Shown: positions 34,019 through 42,804, counted from the first letter of the stretch. The stretch: DNA of 64,000 nt from Azotobacter paspali (GCF_042434745.1 NZ_JBHLSS010000051.1), one strand, 5' to 3'. A program made the numbers and translations. The notes: a model not told the origin generated them from the letters alone.

Positions 34019-34360
34019 ATGAGCAGCGAACTGCAGATCGAGGACATCCAGCCGGGCGACGGCAAGGCAGTGGTCAAGGGCGCCCTGATTACCACCCAGT
34101 ACAACGGCTATCTGGAGGACGGCACCAGGTTCGATTCCTCCTACGACCGCGGCAAGCCCTTCCAGTGCGTGATCGGCACCGGCCGGGTGATCAAGGGCTG
34201 GGACCAGGGGCTGATGGGTATGCGGGTCGGCGGCAAGCGCAGGCTCTTCGTGCCGGCCCGCCTCGCCTACGGCGAGCGGCAGGTCGGCGCGCACATCAAG
34301 CCGAACTCGAACCTGATTTTCGAGATCGAGCTGCTGGAAGTGCTGACGCGGGATGACTGA
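34019..34360 (+). CDS. FKBP-type peptidyl-prolyl isomerase
   Basis: A 113-residue single-domain FKBP without a signal peptide, so cytoplasmic. Core motifs are YNGYLEDGTRFDSSYDRGKPFQCVIGTGRVIKGWDQGLMGMRVGGKRRLFVPARLAYGERQVG and the terminal strand NLIFEIELLEV. Conserved active-site residues (Tyr, Phe, Asp of FDSS, Val-Ile of RVIKGW, Tyr of AYG) are present. It catalyses cis-trans isomerisation of Xaa-Pro bonds. The ATG at 34019 was chosen as the only start matching the family beginning. It converges on the ABC exporter gene, separated by a strong inverted repeat. Confidence 0.94.
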   Translation: MSSELQIEDIQPGDGKAVVKGALITTQYNGYLEDGTRFDSSYDRGKPFQCVIGTGRVIKGWDQGLMGMRVGGKRRLFVPARLAYGERQVGAHIKPNSNLIFEIELLEVLTRDD

Positions 34361-34395
34361 GGGCGTCCCGTCGCCCGAAGGCTCCGGGGACGCCC
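34361..34395. terminator. Inverted repeat between convergent FKBP and ABC exporter genes
   Basis: GGGCGTCCC (34361-34369) pairs perfectly with GGGACGCCC (34387-34395) across a 17-nt loop, beginning at the base after the FKBP stop. No T-tract follows on either strand, so termination may be bidirectional but is not of classical intrinsic type. Confidence 0.45.
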
Positions 34396-34408
34396 GGCGG
34401 GGCGTCGG

Positions 34409-36163
34409 TCAGTGCGCGGGCGCGTCGCTGCCCGGCCTGGCGGTGGCCGCTTCGGCCGTGACCCGGTCCGTCCCGTACGGCCCCTTGACGCACGAGAGCC
34501 GTCCGTCCTGCAGGCGGTAAACCTGGTCGGCGATGTCGATCAGCGCCGGCCGGTGCGAGACGGCGATGACGGTGATCGCCGGGGTCAGCGCCTTGAGTGT
34601 CTGGCAGATCGCCTCCTCCGACTCCGGGTCGAGGGCGCTGGTCGCCTCGTCCAGGATCAGCAACCGCGGCCGGTGAGCCAGCGCGCGGGCGATGACGATG
34701 CGCTGGCGCTGGCCGCCGGATAGCTTGCCGCCCCGCTCGCCGACGATCGTCTGCATGCCCTCGGGAGACTTTTCCACGAATTCCCAGGCGCCGGCCTGGC
34801 GCAGGGCGCGCTCCGCATCGGCGACCGTCAGGGCCGGATCGCCGAGGGTCACGTTGGCCAGGATGCTGTCGTGGAGCAGCAGGGTTTCCTGCGGCACGTA
34901 GCCGATCAGCCGCCGCCAGCGCTGGCGGTCCAGCTCCTCCAGGGGAACGCCGTCGACCCGGATGCCGCCGGACCGCGGGGCCAGCAGCACGCAAAGCAGG
35001 TCGAGAAGCGTAGTCTTGCCCGCCCCCGAAGGCCCGACCAGGCTGGTGAAGCTGCCTGTCGGAATCCTCAGGTCGACCCCGTCGAGGATCGTTCGCTCGC
35101 CATAGTCGAAGAATACGCGCTCGAAGACGATGGCCTCCCGCAAGCTGGGGACCCGCTTGCCGCCGCCCGGCTCGGCGTCGGCCTGGGCGGTTTCGATCGC
35201 TTTCCGCAGCGCCCAGTAGGCGCTTTCCTGGGAAGCGACGCGCTGGTAGCGCTGCTGGACCTTGTGCAGCAGGCTGAGGATGCGCACCACCAGGAAGATC
35301 AGCACCATCACCGACGACAGCGGCAGCTTCAGCACGACCAGCCCCGCATAGAGCCCGCCCGCCGCGAGAATCGCCAGCATCGGCCCCTGCAGCGCCCTGA
35401 GGGCCTCGCGGCTCATCACCTCGTGCTCCATCGCCTCGTTGAGCTGGTCGACCCGATGCCGCAGCAGCGAGTCGGCGATGTCCTCGCGGGCCATGGCCTT
35501 GAGCGGCTTGACCGAGCCCAGGGTATCGGTCAGGTGCGCCAGCAACTCGCGCATCAGGCGGGTCTGGCTCTTGCCGGCATGGCGCGAGGTCTTCACCAGC
35601 TTCTGCAGGGCCAGCAGCAAAAAGACGCCCAGAATCAGGGAAAGGACGGCCGCCTGCCAGGACACGAACAGGGCGATGACCACATAGACCATGGCCTGGA
35701 TGAACAGGGCCAGGGCGTTGGCGGCGTGCTCGTAGGCGGTGGAGGCGCGAAAGGCCTCGGTGGCGACGGAGTTGGCCAGCGCGCCCGTCGGCTGGCGCAG
35801 GTAGTACTCCCAGCGGCTGCCGAGCAGGGCGCGGATCAGGGCGACGCGCAGGTCGGTGGCGACATGCGCCACGGTATAGCCGACCTGGCGGTTGCCCAGC
35901 AGGACCAGCGCGCTGCTGATGACCATGCCCAGCACCATCACGCTCATCATGGTCACGACGGTCGGCTCCAGGCCGAACAACTGCAGGATGGCGATGACCT
36001 CCAGGGAAAACTCCGAGTGCGTCTTATCGCCCAGCGCTACCGACAGCAGGGGCAGCAGGGTGGTCAGGCCGACGCCTTCGGCGAGGCCGGCCAGGAACAG
36101 ACTGATCAGCATGAGCGCCGTACGCACGGGATAGGTTCGACCAAAGGCAAACAGAATACGCAT
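34409..36163 (-). CDS. ABC exporter, MsbA/PglK-like (candidate sphingolipid flippase)
   Basis: A 584-residue half-transporter with six TM helices in residues 1-320 and one ATPase domain. Walker A GPSGAGKTT lies at about 380, the signature LSGGQRQR at about 478, Walker B LLILDEATS at about 503, and the switch His in VSHRP near 540. It resembles lipid or lipid-oligosaccharide flippases. The ATG at 36163 has GAAGGA five nt upstream; an ATG at 36169 overlaps that site. It follows the serine palmitoyltransferase gene on the same strand, so I infer that it flips ceramide or a derivative across the inner membrane. The housekeeping msbA is expected elsewhere. A terminator hairpin lies just before it, so expression may be uncoupled from spt. 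Confidence 0.85.
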   Translation of the reverse strand: MRILFAFGRTYPVRTALMLISLFLAGLAEGVGLTTLLPLLSVALGDKTHSEFSLEVIAILQLFGLEPTVVTMMSVMVLGMVISSALVLLGNRQVGYTVAHVATDLRVALIRALLGSRWEYYLRQPTGALANSVATEAFRASTAYEHAANALALFIQAMVYVVIALFVSWQAAVLSLILGVFLLLALQKLVKTSRHAGKSQTRLMRELLAHLTDTLGSVKPLKAMAREDIADSLLRHRVDQLNEAMEHEVMSREALRALQGPMLAILAAGGLYAGLVVLKLPLSSVMVLIFLVVRILSLLHKVQQRYQRVASQESAYWALRKAIETAQADAEPGGGKRVPSLREAIVFERVFFDYGERTILDGVDLRIPTGSFTSLVGPSGAGKTTLLDLLCVLLAPRSGGIRVDGVPLEELDRQRWRRLIGYVPQETLLLHDSILANVTLGDPALTVADAERALRQAGAWEFVEKSPEGMQTIVGERGGKLSGGQRQRIVIARALAHRPRLLILDEATSALDPESEEAICQTLKALTPAITVIAVSHRPALIDIADQVYRLQDGRLSCVKGPYGTDRVTAEAATARPGSDAPAH

Positions 36164-36176
36164 GGTCATCCTTCAG

Positions 36177-36212
36177 AAAAAAAGCATCCCGGCTGCTCGA
36201 CAGGACAGCCGG
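36177..36212 (-). terminator. Intrinsic terminator after spt, directly upstream of the ABC exporter
   Basis: On the minus strand CCGGCTG (36212-36206) and CAGCCGG (36195-36189) form a perfect 7-bp stem with a 10-nt loop. A GATGC spacer and seven T residues (36183-36177) follow. The T-tract ends about 7 nt before the exporter's ribosome-binding site. Partial termination or attenuation of readthrough into the exporter gene is possible. Confidence 0.7.
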
Positions 36213-36259
36213 TATCCGCGGGAAAAGCCAGGGCAGCCGGCAAGGCCGGCCGTGCCTTT

Positions 36260-37462
36260 TCAGGCGCCGGCCATGGCCATGGCGGCGGGAGCACGCAGCG
36301 CGGCGAAGGCCTGGATGATGTGCTCGATCTGTTCGGGCGTGTGCGCGGCGCTGACGCTGCAACGCACCAGCGCCTGGCCGCCGGGAGTCGCCAAAGGCGG
36401 CACCAGGTTCACGTACACACCCCGTTCGATGAGGTTCTCCCAGAAAGCCACGCCCTCCTCGGGCGAGTCCAGCAGCACGGGGACGATCGGGCTCGGCTGC
36501 GGACCGATCCGGTATCCCAGGGCCGCCAGCCCCCGGTACAACTGCCGCGCATTGCTCCACAGGCGCTCGCGCAACTCCGGGCGGCTACGCAGCGCCTGCA
36601 GGGCGGCGCGCACCGAGGCGATAGCCGAAGGCGACGGCGAGGCGGTGAAGATGTACGGACGGCTCGCGCAGCGCAGCAGGTCCATGTCGCGGTGATGGCT
36701 GGCCGCGAAGCCGCCGATCGCGCCCAGGCTCTTGCTGAAGGTGCCCGTGACGATGTCCACCTCCGCCTCGACGCCTAGCTCCTCGGCCAGGCCACGGCCA
36801 TGGGTGCCCAGCACGCCGACCGAGTGGGCCTCGTCGACCAGCAGGTAACCGCCCAGACGCTGCTTGATCTCGACGATCTCCCGCAGCGGTGCCTGGTCGC
36901 CCAGCATGCTGTAGATGCCCTCTACCAGGATCAGGGCGGTGCGGGCACGTTCGCCAAGCCGGCGCATGCGCCGCTCCAGGTCGGCCACATCGTTGTGGCG
37001 GAAGCGGATGACCTGGGCGCCGCCCAGCTTGCAGGCATCGTAGATGCTCGCATGGCAGTCCGCGTCGAGCAGCACGATATCCTCCGGGCCGGCCAGGGCA
37101 CCGATGACGCCGAGGTTCCCCATGTAGCCGGTGGAGAAGACGATCACCGAACGGCGCGCGAAGAAGTCGGCCAGTTCGGCCTCCAGGGCCATGTGGCTGC
37201 CGTAGCTGCCATTGGCCATGCGCGAACCGGTGGTCCCGGTTCCCTGTTGCTCGAGCGCCTGCTGCGCCGCCTGGATGCAGTCGGGGTCGAAGGTCAGCCC
37301 CAGGTAGTTGTTGGTACCGGCGAGGATCACCCGGTGATCGCCGATGCGTCCCTCGGTGGGAGAAAGGATTTCGTCGATGCGCGTGCCGAATGGATTGAGA
37401 CGTCCCTGCATCAAATCGGCGCGCGCCTGCGCCAACTTCCCGAACTTATCGAACAAGGCCAT
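36260..37462 (-). CDS. spt: Serine palmitoyltransferase (sphingolipid biosynthesis)
   Basis: A 400-residue alpha-oxoamine synthase that condenses L-serine with an acyl thioester to 3-ketosphinganine. PLP-site motifs are GTNNYLGL (~48), GTGTTGSRMANGSY, LLVDEAHSVGVLGTHGRGLAEELG (~207) and VTGTFSKSLGAIGGF, with the internal-aldimine Lys near 241. RPYIFTASPSPS follows, closely resembling bacterial SPTs. Related KBL, BioF and HemA share the fold. The SPT assignment rests on the HGRG and RPYIFTAS forms and on the adjacent ACP, acyl-ACP synthetase and ceramide-reductase-like genes. The ATG at 37462 has GGAG 7 nt upstream and overlaps acp by 17 bp. It is the committed enzyme of the locus. Confidence 0.9.
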   Translation of the reverse strand: MALFDKFGKLAQARADLMQGRLNPFGTRIDEILSPTEGRIGDHRVILAGTNNYLGLTFDPDCIQAAQQALEQQGTGTTGSRMANGSYGSHMALEAELADFFARRSVIVFSTGYMGNLGVIGALAGPEDIVLLDADCHASIYDACKLGGAQVIRFRHNDVADLERRMRRLGERARTALILVEGIYSMLGDQAPLREIVEIKQRLGGYLLVDEAHSVGVLGTHGRGLAEELGVEAEVDIVTGTFSKSLGAIGGFAASHHRDMDLLRCASRPYIFTASPSPSAIASVRAALQALRSRPELRERLWSNARQLYRGLAALGYRIGPQPSPIVPVLLDSPEEGVAFWENLIERGVYVNLVPPLATPGGQALVRCSVSAAHTPEQIEHIIQAFAALRAPAAMAMAGA

Positions 37463-37709
37463 CGGCATGCTCCGTTAGCGAAAAGACAGCCCGTGCCAGT
37501 TCGGCGGGAGTATGCACGTCTGCCAGTATGTTCAAAGGAATGGAGATATCGAACGCGTCCTCGAGTTCCATCAGCAGGTCCATGACCTTGATGGAATCCA
37601 GGCCAAGCTCCTGCCGCAGGTCGATATCCGGGTGCAATGGCGTTCCGGGGGAAGCCATGGGGCTCAGATAGGCCAAAAGCCGCTCCAGTATTTGTTCCTG
37701 GGAAATCAT
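37446..37709 (-). CDS. Acyl carrier protein of the sphingolipid locus
   Basis: An 87-residue acidic ACP. The phosphopantetheine site is ELGLDSIKVMDLLMELEDAF (Ser at about residue 39). Helices flank it as in type II ACPs. The ATG at 37709 follows AGAGG at a suitable distance. It lies between the ceramide-reductase-like gene and spt and overlaps spt, the order found in the Caulobacter ceramide locus, where a dedicated ACP delivers the acyl chain to serine palmitoyltransferase. The acyl-ACP synthetase at 38669 probably loads it. Confidence 0.9.
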   Translation of the reverse strand: MISQEQILERLLAYLSPMASPGTPLHPDIDLRQELGLDSIKVMDLLMELEDAFDISIPLNILADVHTPAELARAVFSLTEHADGLVR

Positions 37710-37749
37710 GGTCAAACCTCTATCGATTCTGGAGATGCTTCTCGCCAGA

Positions 37750-38658
37750 CTAGAACCAGCGCTCTCGCAAGGCGTTTTGCAGCACTATCTGGGGCTCCCA
37801 TCCCAAGGCCTGGCAAACGGCTTCGTTGCTGCAGGACCAATCGGGATGGGTCAACTCTCCCACCTTCGCCGGTGTCAACATGGGGGCACGGCCGCTCAGG
37901 CGCGAAACGAGCAGGTTGGCTTGGGCAAACCCCTTCAGGAGTGGCATCGGAACCCTGACCCGGCGCACCGGGCTCCCACGAATTTCCGCAGCGATGGCGG
38001 CAATGCTGTTCCAATCGTAACCGTCCGGCTGACAATCGTTTAGTTCGTAGGTGGCGGCAGGCGCCTGTGGCGACTCCAGCCACTTCTGCACGGCGTATGC
38101 CAGATCCTCGACGTGCAGCAAGGTGAGCCGCGCGCCGTCCTGTCCCGGCGTGAACAGCCAGCCACGCAGCAGCCACTCGAAGATGGGGCGCATTTCCCGG
38201 TCGCCCGGGCCGTACACCGCCGTGGGCCTGAACACCGTCACGGCGATCTCCCCCGCCGCCTGCCCGACCCGGCGCTCCGCCTCGAACTTCGAACGGGCAT
38301 ACCAGGACAGGTGCGGATGCCGGGCCGCTAGCGACGACAGCAACAGGAAACGCTCGCAACGGCCGCCGTTCCGGGCGGCCTCGATCAGGCGCAGGCTGCC
38401 GTCGACGTTGACCCGCTCGAAATGCCCAGGCGCGGCGCCGCGCACCGCGCCAGCGCAATGGATGACCGCGTCCGCCCCGGCGACCAGCCTGGCCAGGGCG
38501 TCTTGGTCCTCGAGGGTTCCGCGCACCCATTCGGTGCCGTCCTCGAAACCGTCCCGCCGGCGGCTCAGGGCACGCAGCGGCACGCCTGCCCGGACCAGGC
38601 GCCGGCGCAGGACGCTGCCGATAAAGCCGGTCGCCCCCGTCAGGGCAACGGTATTCAC
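37750..38658 (-). CDS. NAD-dependent epimerase/dehydratase-family protein, CerR-like ceramide reductase
   Basis: A 302-residue extended SDR. The Rossmann motif VALTGATGFIGSVLRRRLV begins at residue 4. ADAVIHCAGAV is followed by the catalytic SSLAAR...SWYARSKFEAE (Tyr-x3-Lys at about 140-144) and VTVFRPTAVYGPGDREM. Such epimerase-like enzymes (CerR in Caulobacter) reduce the 3-keto group in bacterial ceramide synthesis. The assignment rests on its position between acyl-ACP synthetase and ACP genes next to spt. A GTG at 38658 (GGAG upstream) is taken as the start; GTG 38661 is adjacent. It starts 10 bp after the synthetase stop. Confidence 0.85.
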   Translation of the reverse strand: MNTVALTGATGFIGSVLRRRLVRAGVPLRALSRRRDGFEDGTEWVRGTLEDQDALARLVAGADAVIHCAGAVRGAAPGHFERVNVDGSLRLIEAARNGGRCERFLLLSSLAARHPHLSWYARSKFEAERRVGQAAGEIAVTVFRPTAVYGPGDREMRPIFEWLLRGWLFTPGQDGARLTLLHVEDLAYAVQKWLESPQAPAATYELNDCQPDGYDWNSIAAIAAEIRGSPVRRVRVPMPLLKGFAQANLLVSRLSGRAPMLTPAKVGELTHPDWSCSNEAVCQALGWEPQIVLQNALRERWF

Positions 38659-38668
38659 CACGCTCCGC

Positions 38669-40414
38669 TTACCCGCAGACCGCGGACAGCCCGGACGCGG
38701 ACTGTGCCTGCGCCAGGAAACGCTTACGCGCCTCGGCTCGCGAGGGCTTGCCCGACGAGGTACGCGGCAGAGAGTGGGGCGGCACCAGTTCCACGAGGGC
38801 AAAGAGGCTGAATTCGCTGCTGATCAGCCCGACCAGCGTGCGTACCAGCCCTTCGCGCCGCTCCGGGTCGAGGAGCCGGCACTGGACCTGCACCACGACC
38901 TGCGGATCGGGAGACGCGGGAACGAGAAAGGCGATTACGTCGCCCGAACGGATCTCCGGCTGGGATTCGACCAGGTACTCGATGTCCTGCGGCCAAATGT
39001 TCCGGCCGCGCACGATCAAAAGATCCTTCTGCCGGCCGGTGACGAACAGTTCGCCGCCGTTCAGGTAACCGAGATCGCCAGTATCCAGCCAGCCGCCGTC
39101 CAGCACCGCCTGCGTGGACTCCTCGTCGCGGAAGTAGCCCGACATTATGCTCGGCCCATGCAACATCACTCGCCCGACCCGGCGCTCCGGCAGCGGCTGC
39201 CCGGCCTCGTCGCGGATTTCCAGGCGGTGCCCGGGAAGCACGGCGCCACAGTTGACGAAGGCGCTGGCTTGGCTTTCCTCGCCATCGAAGGGCACCGCCA
39301 TCGACCGGTGCTCCAAGGCGTGGCGCTCGACGCGCTCCACCCGGAGCCCGGCGCCGAGACGGCCGAAACAGGCGCCCAGCGTGCACTCGGCCAGGCCATA
39401 GGAGGGCAGGAAGGCCGTCCGCGCGAAGCCCGCCGGCGCGAACTGCTCGGCGAAGCGCTCCAGCACATCGGCGCGAATCGGCTCCGCGCCGATGCCGGCG
39501 ACTCGCCAACTGGACAGATCGAACTGACCCACTTCGCTCTCCCGGGCGCGGCGGGTGCACAGGTCGTAGCCGAAGGGTGGCGCGAACGAGATGGTGCCGC
39601 GGCCCCGGCTGATCAGGTTGAGCCACTGGCGGGGGCGCATGGCGAAATCCTGGGTGCGCAGGTAATCCACCGACATCTGGAAGGCCATCGGCCCCAGCAC
39701 GAAGCCCACCAGCCCCATGTCGTGATAGAAGGGCAGCCAGGAAACGCAACGGTCGTCGGGACGCACGTCCAGCGCGTCGCGAATCATTCCCCGCAGGTTG
39801 GCCATGGCCGCACGCTGCGTCACCACGACCCCGCGCGGAAAGCGAGTGCTCCCCGAGGTGTACTGCAGATAGGCGACCTCGTCCGGCCGCGAAGGCTCCA
39901 GTTCTACCTGCGGAACGGCCCGGGCCTTCAACTCCTCGACCGAACCGACGAACCGCATGGGGGAGGAGCCGACCGCCTCCTGTGCGAACGGCAGCCAGGC
40001 GGCCGGGGCCAGAACGACGGCCGGCTCGCAGCTCTTCAGCAGCGCGGCGAGCTTCTCGACATAGGCGGCGTGGCTGCCCAGTCCGGACGGAATGGGCAGG
40101 GGCACCGGAACGAAGCCGGCGTACTGGCAGCCGTAGAAGGCCTCCACGAATCCCGGCTCGGTATCGGCGATCAAGGCCACCCGGTCGCCCCGGCGCAGCC
40201 CGGCCCCCTGCAGGAGCCTGGCCAGATCCAGCGCCTGCCGTCGCAGTTCGGCGTAGGGGACGACGGCCGTCAGGCGGCAGCGCCCGTCGTGGAAGTTCAG
40301 GCCGGTGTGTCCTTGGGCCGCGTAATCGAGAGCCTCTGCAAGGGTCGGAAAGTCAGCCAGGCGCTGGGCCAGAGAGTTTTGCGTAGGAGTTGCAGACATA
40401 GCGGGTTTGGCCAT
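38669..40414 (-). CDS. Fatty acyl-AMP/ACP ligase (acyl-ACP synthetase for sphingolipid synthesis)
   Basis: A 581-residue adenylating enzyme of the FAAL/acyl-ACP synthetase type. The P-loop reads LQYTSGSTRFPRGVVVTQ (Arg where Lys is usual in PKG), followed by SWLPFYHDMGLVG, SYGLAECTLGACFG and GWLDTGDLGYLNGGELFVTGRQKDLLIVRGRNIWPQDIE (residues ~400-445) and a C-terminal SGKPSRAEARKRFL. It activates a fatty acid to the acyl-adenylate and transfers it to the neighbouring ACP. The ATG at 40414 has AGGA 8 nt upstream; one at 40399 is an alternative. It is the first gene of the minus-strand sphingolipid operon, divergent from the ceramide-synthase-like gene. Confidence 0.88.
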   Translation of the reverse strand: MAKPAMSATPTQNSLAQRLADFPTLAEALDYAAQGHTGLNFHDGRCRLTAVVPYAELRRQALDLARLLQGAGLRRGDRVALIADTEPGFVEAFYGCQYAGFVPVPLPIPSGLGSHAAYVEKLAALLKSCEPAVVLAPAAWLPFAQEAVGSSPMRFVGSVEELKARAVPQVELEPSRPDEVAYLQYTSGSTRFPRGVVVTQRAAMANLRGMIRDALDVRPDDRCVSWLPFYHDMGLVGFVLGPMAFQMSVDYLRTQDFAMRPRQWLNLISRGRGTISFAPPFGYDLCTRRARESEVGQFDLSSWRVAGIGAEPIRADVLERFAEQFAPAGFARTAFLPSYGLAECTLGACFGRLGAGLRVERVERHALEHRSMAVPFDGEESQASAFVNCGAVLPGHRLEIRDEAGQPLPERRVGRVMLHGPSIMSGYFRDEESTQAVLDGGWLDTGDLGYLNGGELFVTGRQKDLLIVRGRNIWPQDIEYLVESQPEIRSGDVIAFLVPASPDPQVVVQVQCRLLDPERREGLVRTLVGLISSEFSLFALVELVPPHSLPRTSSGKPSRAEARKRFLAQAQSASGLSAVCG

Positions 40415-40829
40415 TATTCCAGTCCTGGCATTTTTCAGCGGGACAACCGTTCCTTGCAGCGGACCGTTCAGCAAGGCCTGCAGCATCTAGACTCACAAAA
40501 ATCAACGGGGCGAGATTGAACACGATCAGCCTAGAGTAGTCCATTCCGACCACTCAAACGGTCGGGTAGACAAAATGATGACGGGGAAGTTACCCCTCCC
40601 GGCTTCGACTCAGGCGCCCTATATACCTCAATTTCGACTACACTTGCCTCTTTTTTACTCAACGCCGCCCCAGAATAATTATTCCAGAAAGGATAAAAAA
40701 CGCCATGCGCTTCCGGTGCCGCCACGCCATGTCCCCCAGGCGGCGCGCGGCTTCGACCAGCCAAGCACAGGGTTTCGCGTCCCGTCGGCAAGCGGTCAGG
40801 AACAGCCACCAGCACGTAGGAGCCCGGGA
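40415..40829. promoter_or_regulatory. Divergent control region of the two sphingolipid operons, with a CCGACC/GGTCGG dyad
   Basis: This 415-bp region is more AT-rich than the surroundings and holds no convincing gene. A perfect dyad CCGACC-ACTCAAAC-GGTCGG spans 40546-40565, roughly central. AT-rich patches at 40615-40705 (including AGAATAATTATTCC, itself near-palindromic) could carry the rightward promoter. No clear -35/-10 pair can be fixed by eye. The dyad may be an operator for an unlinked regulator. Confidence 0.45.
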
Positions 40830-41984
40830 TTGAATCAACCTCCGCTCAGAGGGAATGCACCGCTCGTTGTCAGGCCGGTACAGAGCAAAGCCGATCTCGA
40901 TGTCTTCATCGGCCTGCCGGGCAGGCTCCACCGCGACGACCCGTACTGGGTGGAGCCCCTTCTCGTCGAACGCCGCGACCACTTGTCGGCGAAGAACCCG
41001 GTCTTCGCCCACCTCGATTGGCAAGCCTGGATCGCCTGGTCGGGCAACGAGCCCGTCGGGCGCATCAGCGCCCAGGTGGATCGGCTGCATCGCCAGGCGC
41101 ACGGCCCGGACACGGGCCACTTCGGCATGCTGGAGGCGATCGACGATCCCGCCGTCTTCGCCGCCCTGATGGCGGCGGCCGAGCAGTGGCTGCGGGAGCG
41201 GGGCGCGCTCCGGATAACCGGTCCGTTCAACCTGACCATCAACGAGGAAAGCGGCTTGCTGGTCGAGGGTTTCGAACGACCGCCGTCGATCATGATGGGC
41301 CATGGCCTGCCCTACTACGGCGCCCGGGTCGAGGCCCTGGGCTATCGTCCGGCCACGGACCTGCTGGCCTACTGGATGCGCACGGACGAGCTGCACTTCC
41401 CTCCCCCGCTGCGCCACTTGATGGACCGCTGGCAGGACCGCGTGCGCATCCGCCCGCTGGACCGTCGCCGCTACGCGCAGGAGATCCAATCGCTGCGCGA
41501 CATCTTCAACGACGCCTGGGCGGAAAATTGGGGGTTCGTTCCCTTCACCGCGGAAGAGTTCGAGGCCATGGGCAACAACCTCAAGCTGCTGGTGCCGGAA
41601 GACCTGCTGTACATCGCCGAGGTCGACGGCGAGCCCGACGCCTTCATCGTCGCCCTGCCCAACCTCAACGAGGCCATCGCCCCCCTGCAGGGACGCCTGC
41701 TGCCCTTCGGCTGGCTCCGCCTGCTCTGGCGGCTGAAGGTCCGCGGCCTGCGCACCGCCCGAGTCCCGTTGATGGGCGTGCGCCGGGCGCATCAGCGCAG
41801 CCGCTTGGGCTCAGCGCTGGCGCTACGCCTGATCGAGGCGCTCAAGCCGCCCTTCGTCCGGCACGGGCTCGAGGCGCTGGAGATGTCATGGATTCTGGAA
41901 AGCAATCGCGGCATGCGAAACATCCTCGAACACATCGGCGCCTATCCCTACAAGAGATATCGAGTCTATGAAAAGCGAATCTAA
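40830..41984 (+). CDS. GNAT-fold N-acyltransferase, bacterial ceramide synthase (bCerS)-like
   Basis: A 384-residue protein with an N-terminal hydrolase-like or GNAT-related start (DVFIGLPGRLHRDDPYWVEPLLVERRDHL) and a central ITGPFNLTINEESGLLVEGFERPPSIMMGHG. A C-terminal GNAT-like half follows (GVRRAHQRSRLGSALALRLIEAL, WILESNRGMRNILEHIGAYPYKRYRVYEK), the ending typical of these acyltransferases. In Caulobacter a GNAT-like enzyme unrelated to eukaryotic ceramide synthase N-acylates the long-chain base. Length, divergent position next to spt genes and sequence character fit that role. The start is TTG 40830 with TAGGAG 7 nt upstream; a much longer reading frame from 40575 lacks such a site. It overlaps the next gene by 17 bp. 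Confidence 0.82.
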   Translation: MNQPPLRGNAPLVVRPVQSKADLDVFIGLPGRLHRDDPYWVEPLLVERRDHLSAKNPVFAHLDWQAWIAWSGNEPVGRISAQVDRLHRQAHGPDTGHFGMLEAIDDPAVFAALMAAAEQWLRERGALRITGPFNLTINEESGLLVEGFERPPSIMMGHGLPYYGARVEALGYRPATDLLAYWMRTDELHFPPPLRHLMDRWQDRVRIRPLDRRRYAQEIQSLRDIFNDAWAENWGFVPFTAEEFEAMGNNLKLLVPEDLLYIAEVDGEPDAFIVALPNLNEAIAPLQGRLLPFGWLRLLWRLKVRGLRTARVPLMGVRRAHQRSRLGSALALRLIEALKPPFVRHGLEALEMSWILESNRGMRNILEHIGAYPYKRYRVYEKRI

Positions 41985-42804
41985 GGCCGGACGCTGCGCC
42001 ACGCTGGTGCTGGCGGCCGACCGCCATGCCGGCGATGTCGTGGCGAGCGCGACCGGTGTCGCCTGCAAGGCGCTGGCGCCGGTCGGCGGCATACCGATGG
42101 TCCAGCGGGTCATCCGGAGCCTGCGCGCGAGCCGCCTGGTCGGCCGGATCACCTTGGTCGGCCCGGCCCGCGACCTGCTGCGTGGGGATGCCGAACTCGA
42201 GCGCGACCTGGGCGACGGCACGCTGGGCTGGCTGGAGAACGCCGGCTCGCCGAGCGCCAGCGCGGCGCGCGCCCTGCAGGCGCTGCCTCCAGGGCAGCCG
42301 GTACTGCTGACCACGGCCGACCATGCCCTGCTGAGCCCAGCCATCGTCGATCACTTTCTCGAACAGACACTGGAAGGCGACTGCGACTTCGTCGTCGGCG
42401 TGGCGCGCCTGGACACCGTCCAGACCCGCTATCCCGACACCCGGCGCTCCGCCATCCGGCTGCGCGGCGGCCCGTACTGCGGCTGCAACCTGTTCGCCTT
42501 CGCCAGTCCGCGAAGCCGCGAACTGGCGGCCTTCTGGCGACGGATCGAGCAGGAGCGCAAGCGTCCTTGGCGGGTGATCGCCGGCGCGCTGGGGCCGCTG
42601 GCCACCCTGCGCTACCTGATCGGCCGCCTGACCCTGGAACAGGCCCTGGCGCGGCTGTCGCGCAAGCTGGACATGAAGATAGGCGCTGTCGTCCTGCCCT
42701 TCGCCGAAGCGGCCATCGACGTCGACTCCAGGGCGGATCTTGCCCTGGTCGAAAGGGTCTTGGCGCAGCGGACCGCGGATACCGAGAGGAGCGTTCAGCC
42801 CTGA
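41968..42804 (+). CDS. MobA-like nucleotidyltransferase
   Basis: A 278-residue protein with the GT-A/MobA nucleotide-binding pattern: ATLVLAADRHAG at the start (a relaxed form of LAAGxGxRxG), then CKALAPVGGIPMVQRVIRSLRAS, LLTTADHALLSPAIVDHFL (metal-binding acidic site near residue 115) and a C-terminal DVDSRADLALVERVL. It probably transfers NMP from an NTP to a phosphorylated alcohol or sugar. Overlap with the ceramide-synthase-like gene ties it to sphingolipid synthesis, where it could make an activated head-group precursor. It ends 10 bp inside the convergent second nucleotidyltransferase gene. The substrate is not known. Confidence 0.78.
   Translation: MKSESKAGRCATLVLAADRHAGDVVASATGVACKALAPVGGIPMVQRVIRSLRASRLVGRITLVGPARDLLRGDAELERDLGDGTLGWLENAGSPSASAARALQALPPGQPVLLTTADHALLSPAIVDHFLEQTLEGDCDFVVGVARLDTVQTRYPDTRRSAIRLRGGPYCGCNLFAFASPRSRELAAFWRRIEQERKRPWRVIAGALGPLATLRYLIGRLTLEQALARLSRKLDMKIGAVVLPFAEAAIDVDSRADLALVERVLAQRTADTERSVQP

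Noticed and set aside
36260..37462. Assignment as 2-amino-3-ketobutyrate ligase or 8-amino-7-oxononanoate synthase
   Set aside because: Neither tdh nor bio genes are nearby; the SPT-like RPYIFTAS and HGRG forms and the ACP/ceramide-gene context fit serine palmitoyltransferase better.
40575..40829. N-terminal extension of the ceramide-synthase-like protein from the ATG at 40575
   Set aside because: The extension is low-complexity, lacks a ribosome-binding site, and spans the AT-rich promoter zone; TTG 40830 has TAGGAG at the right distance.
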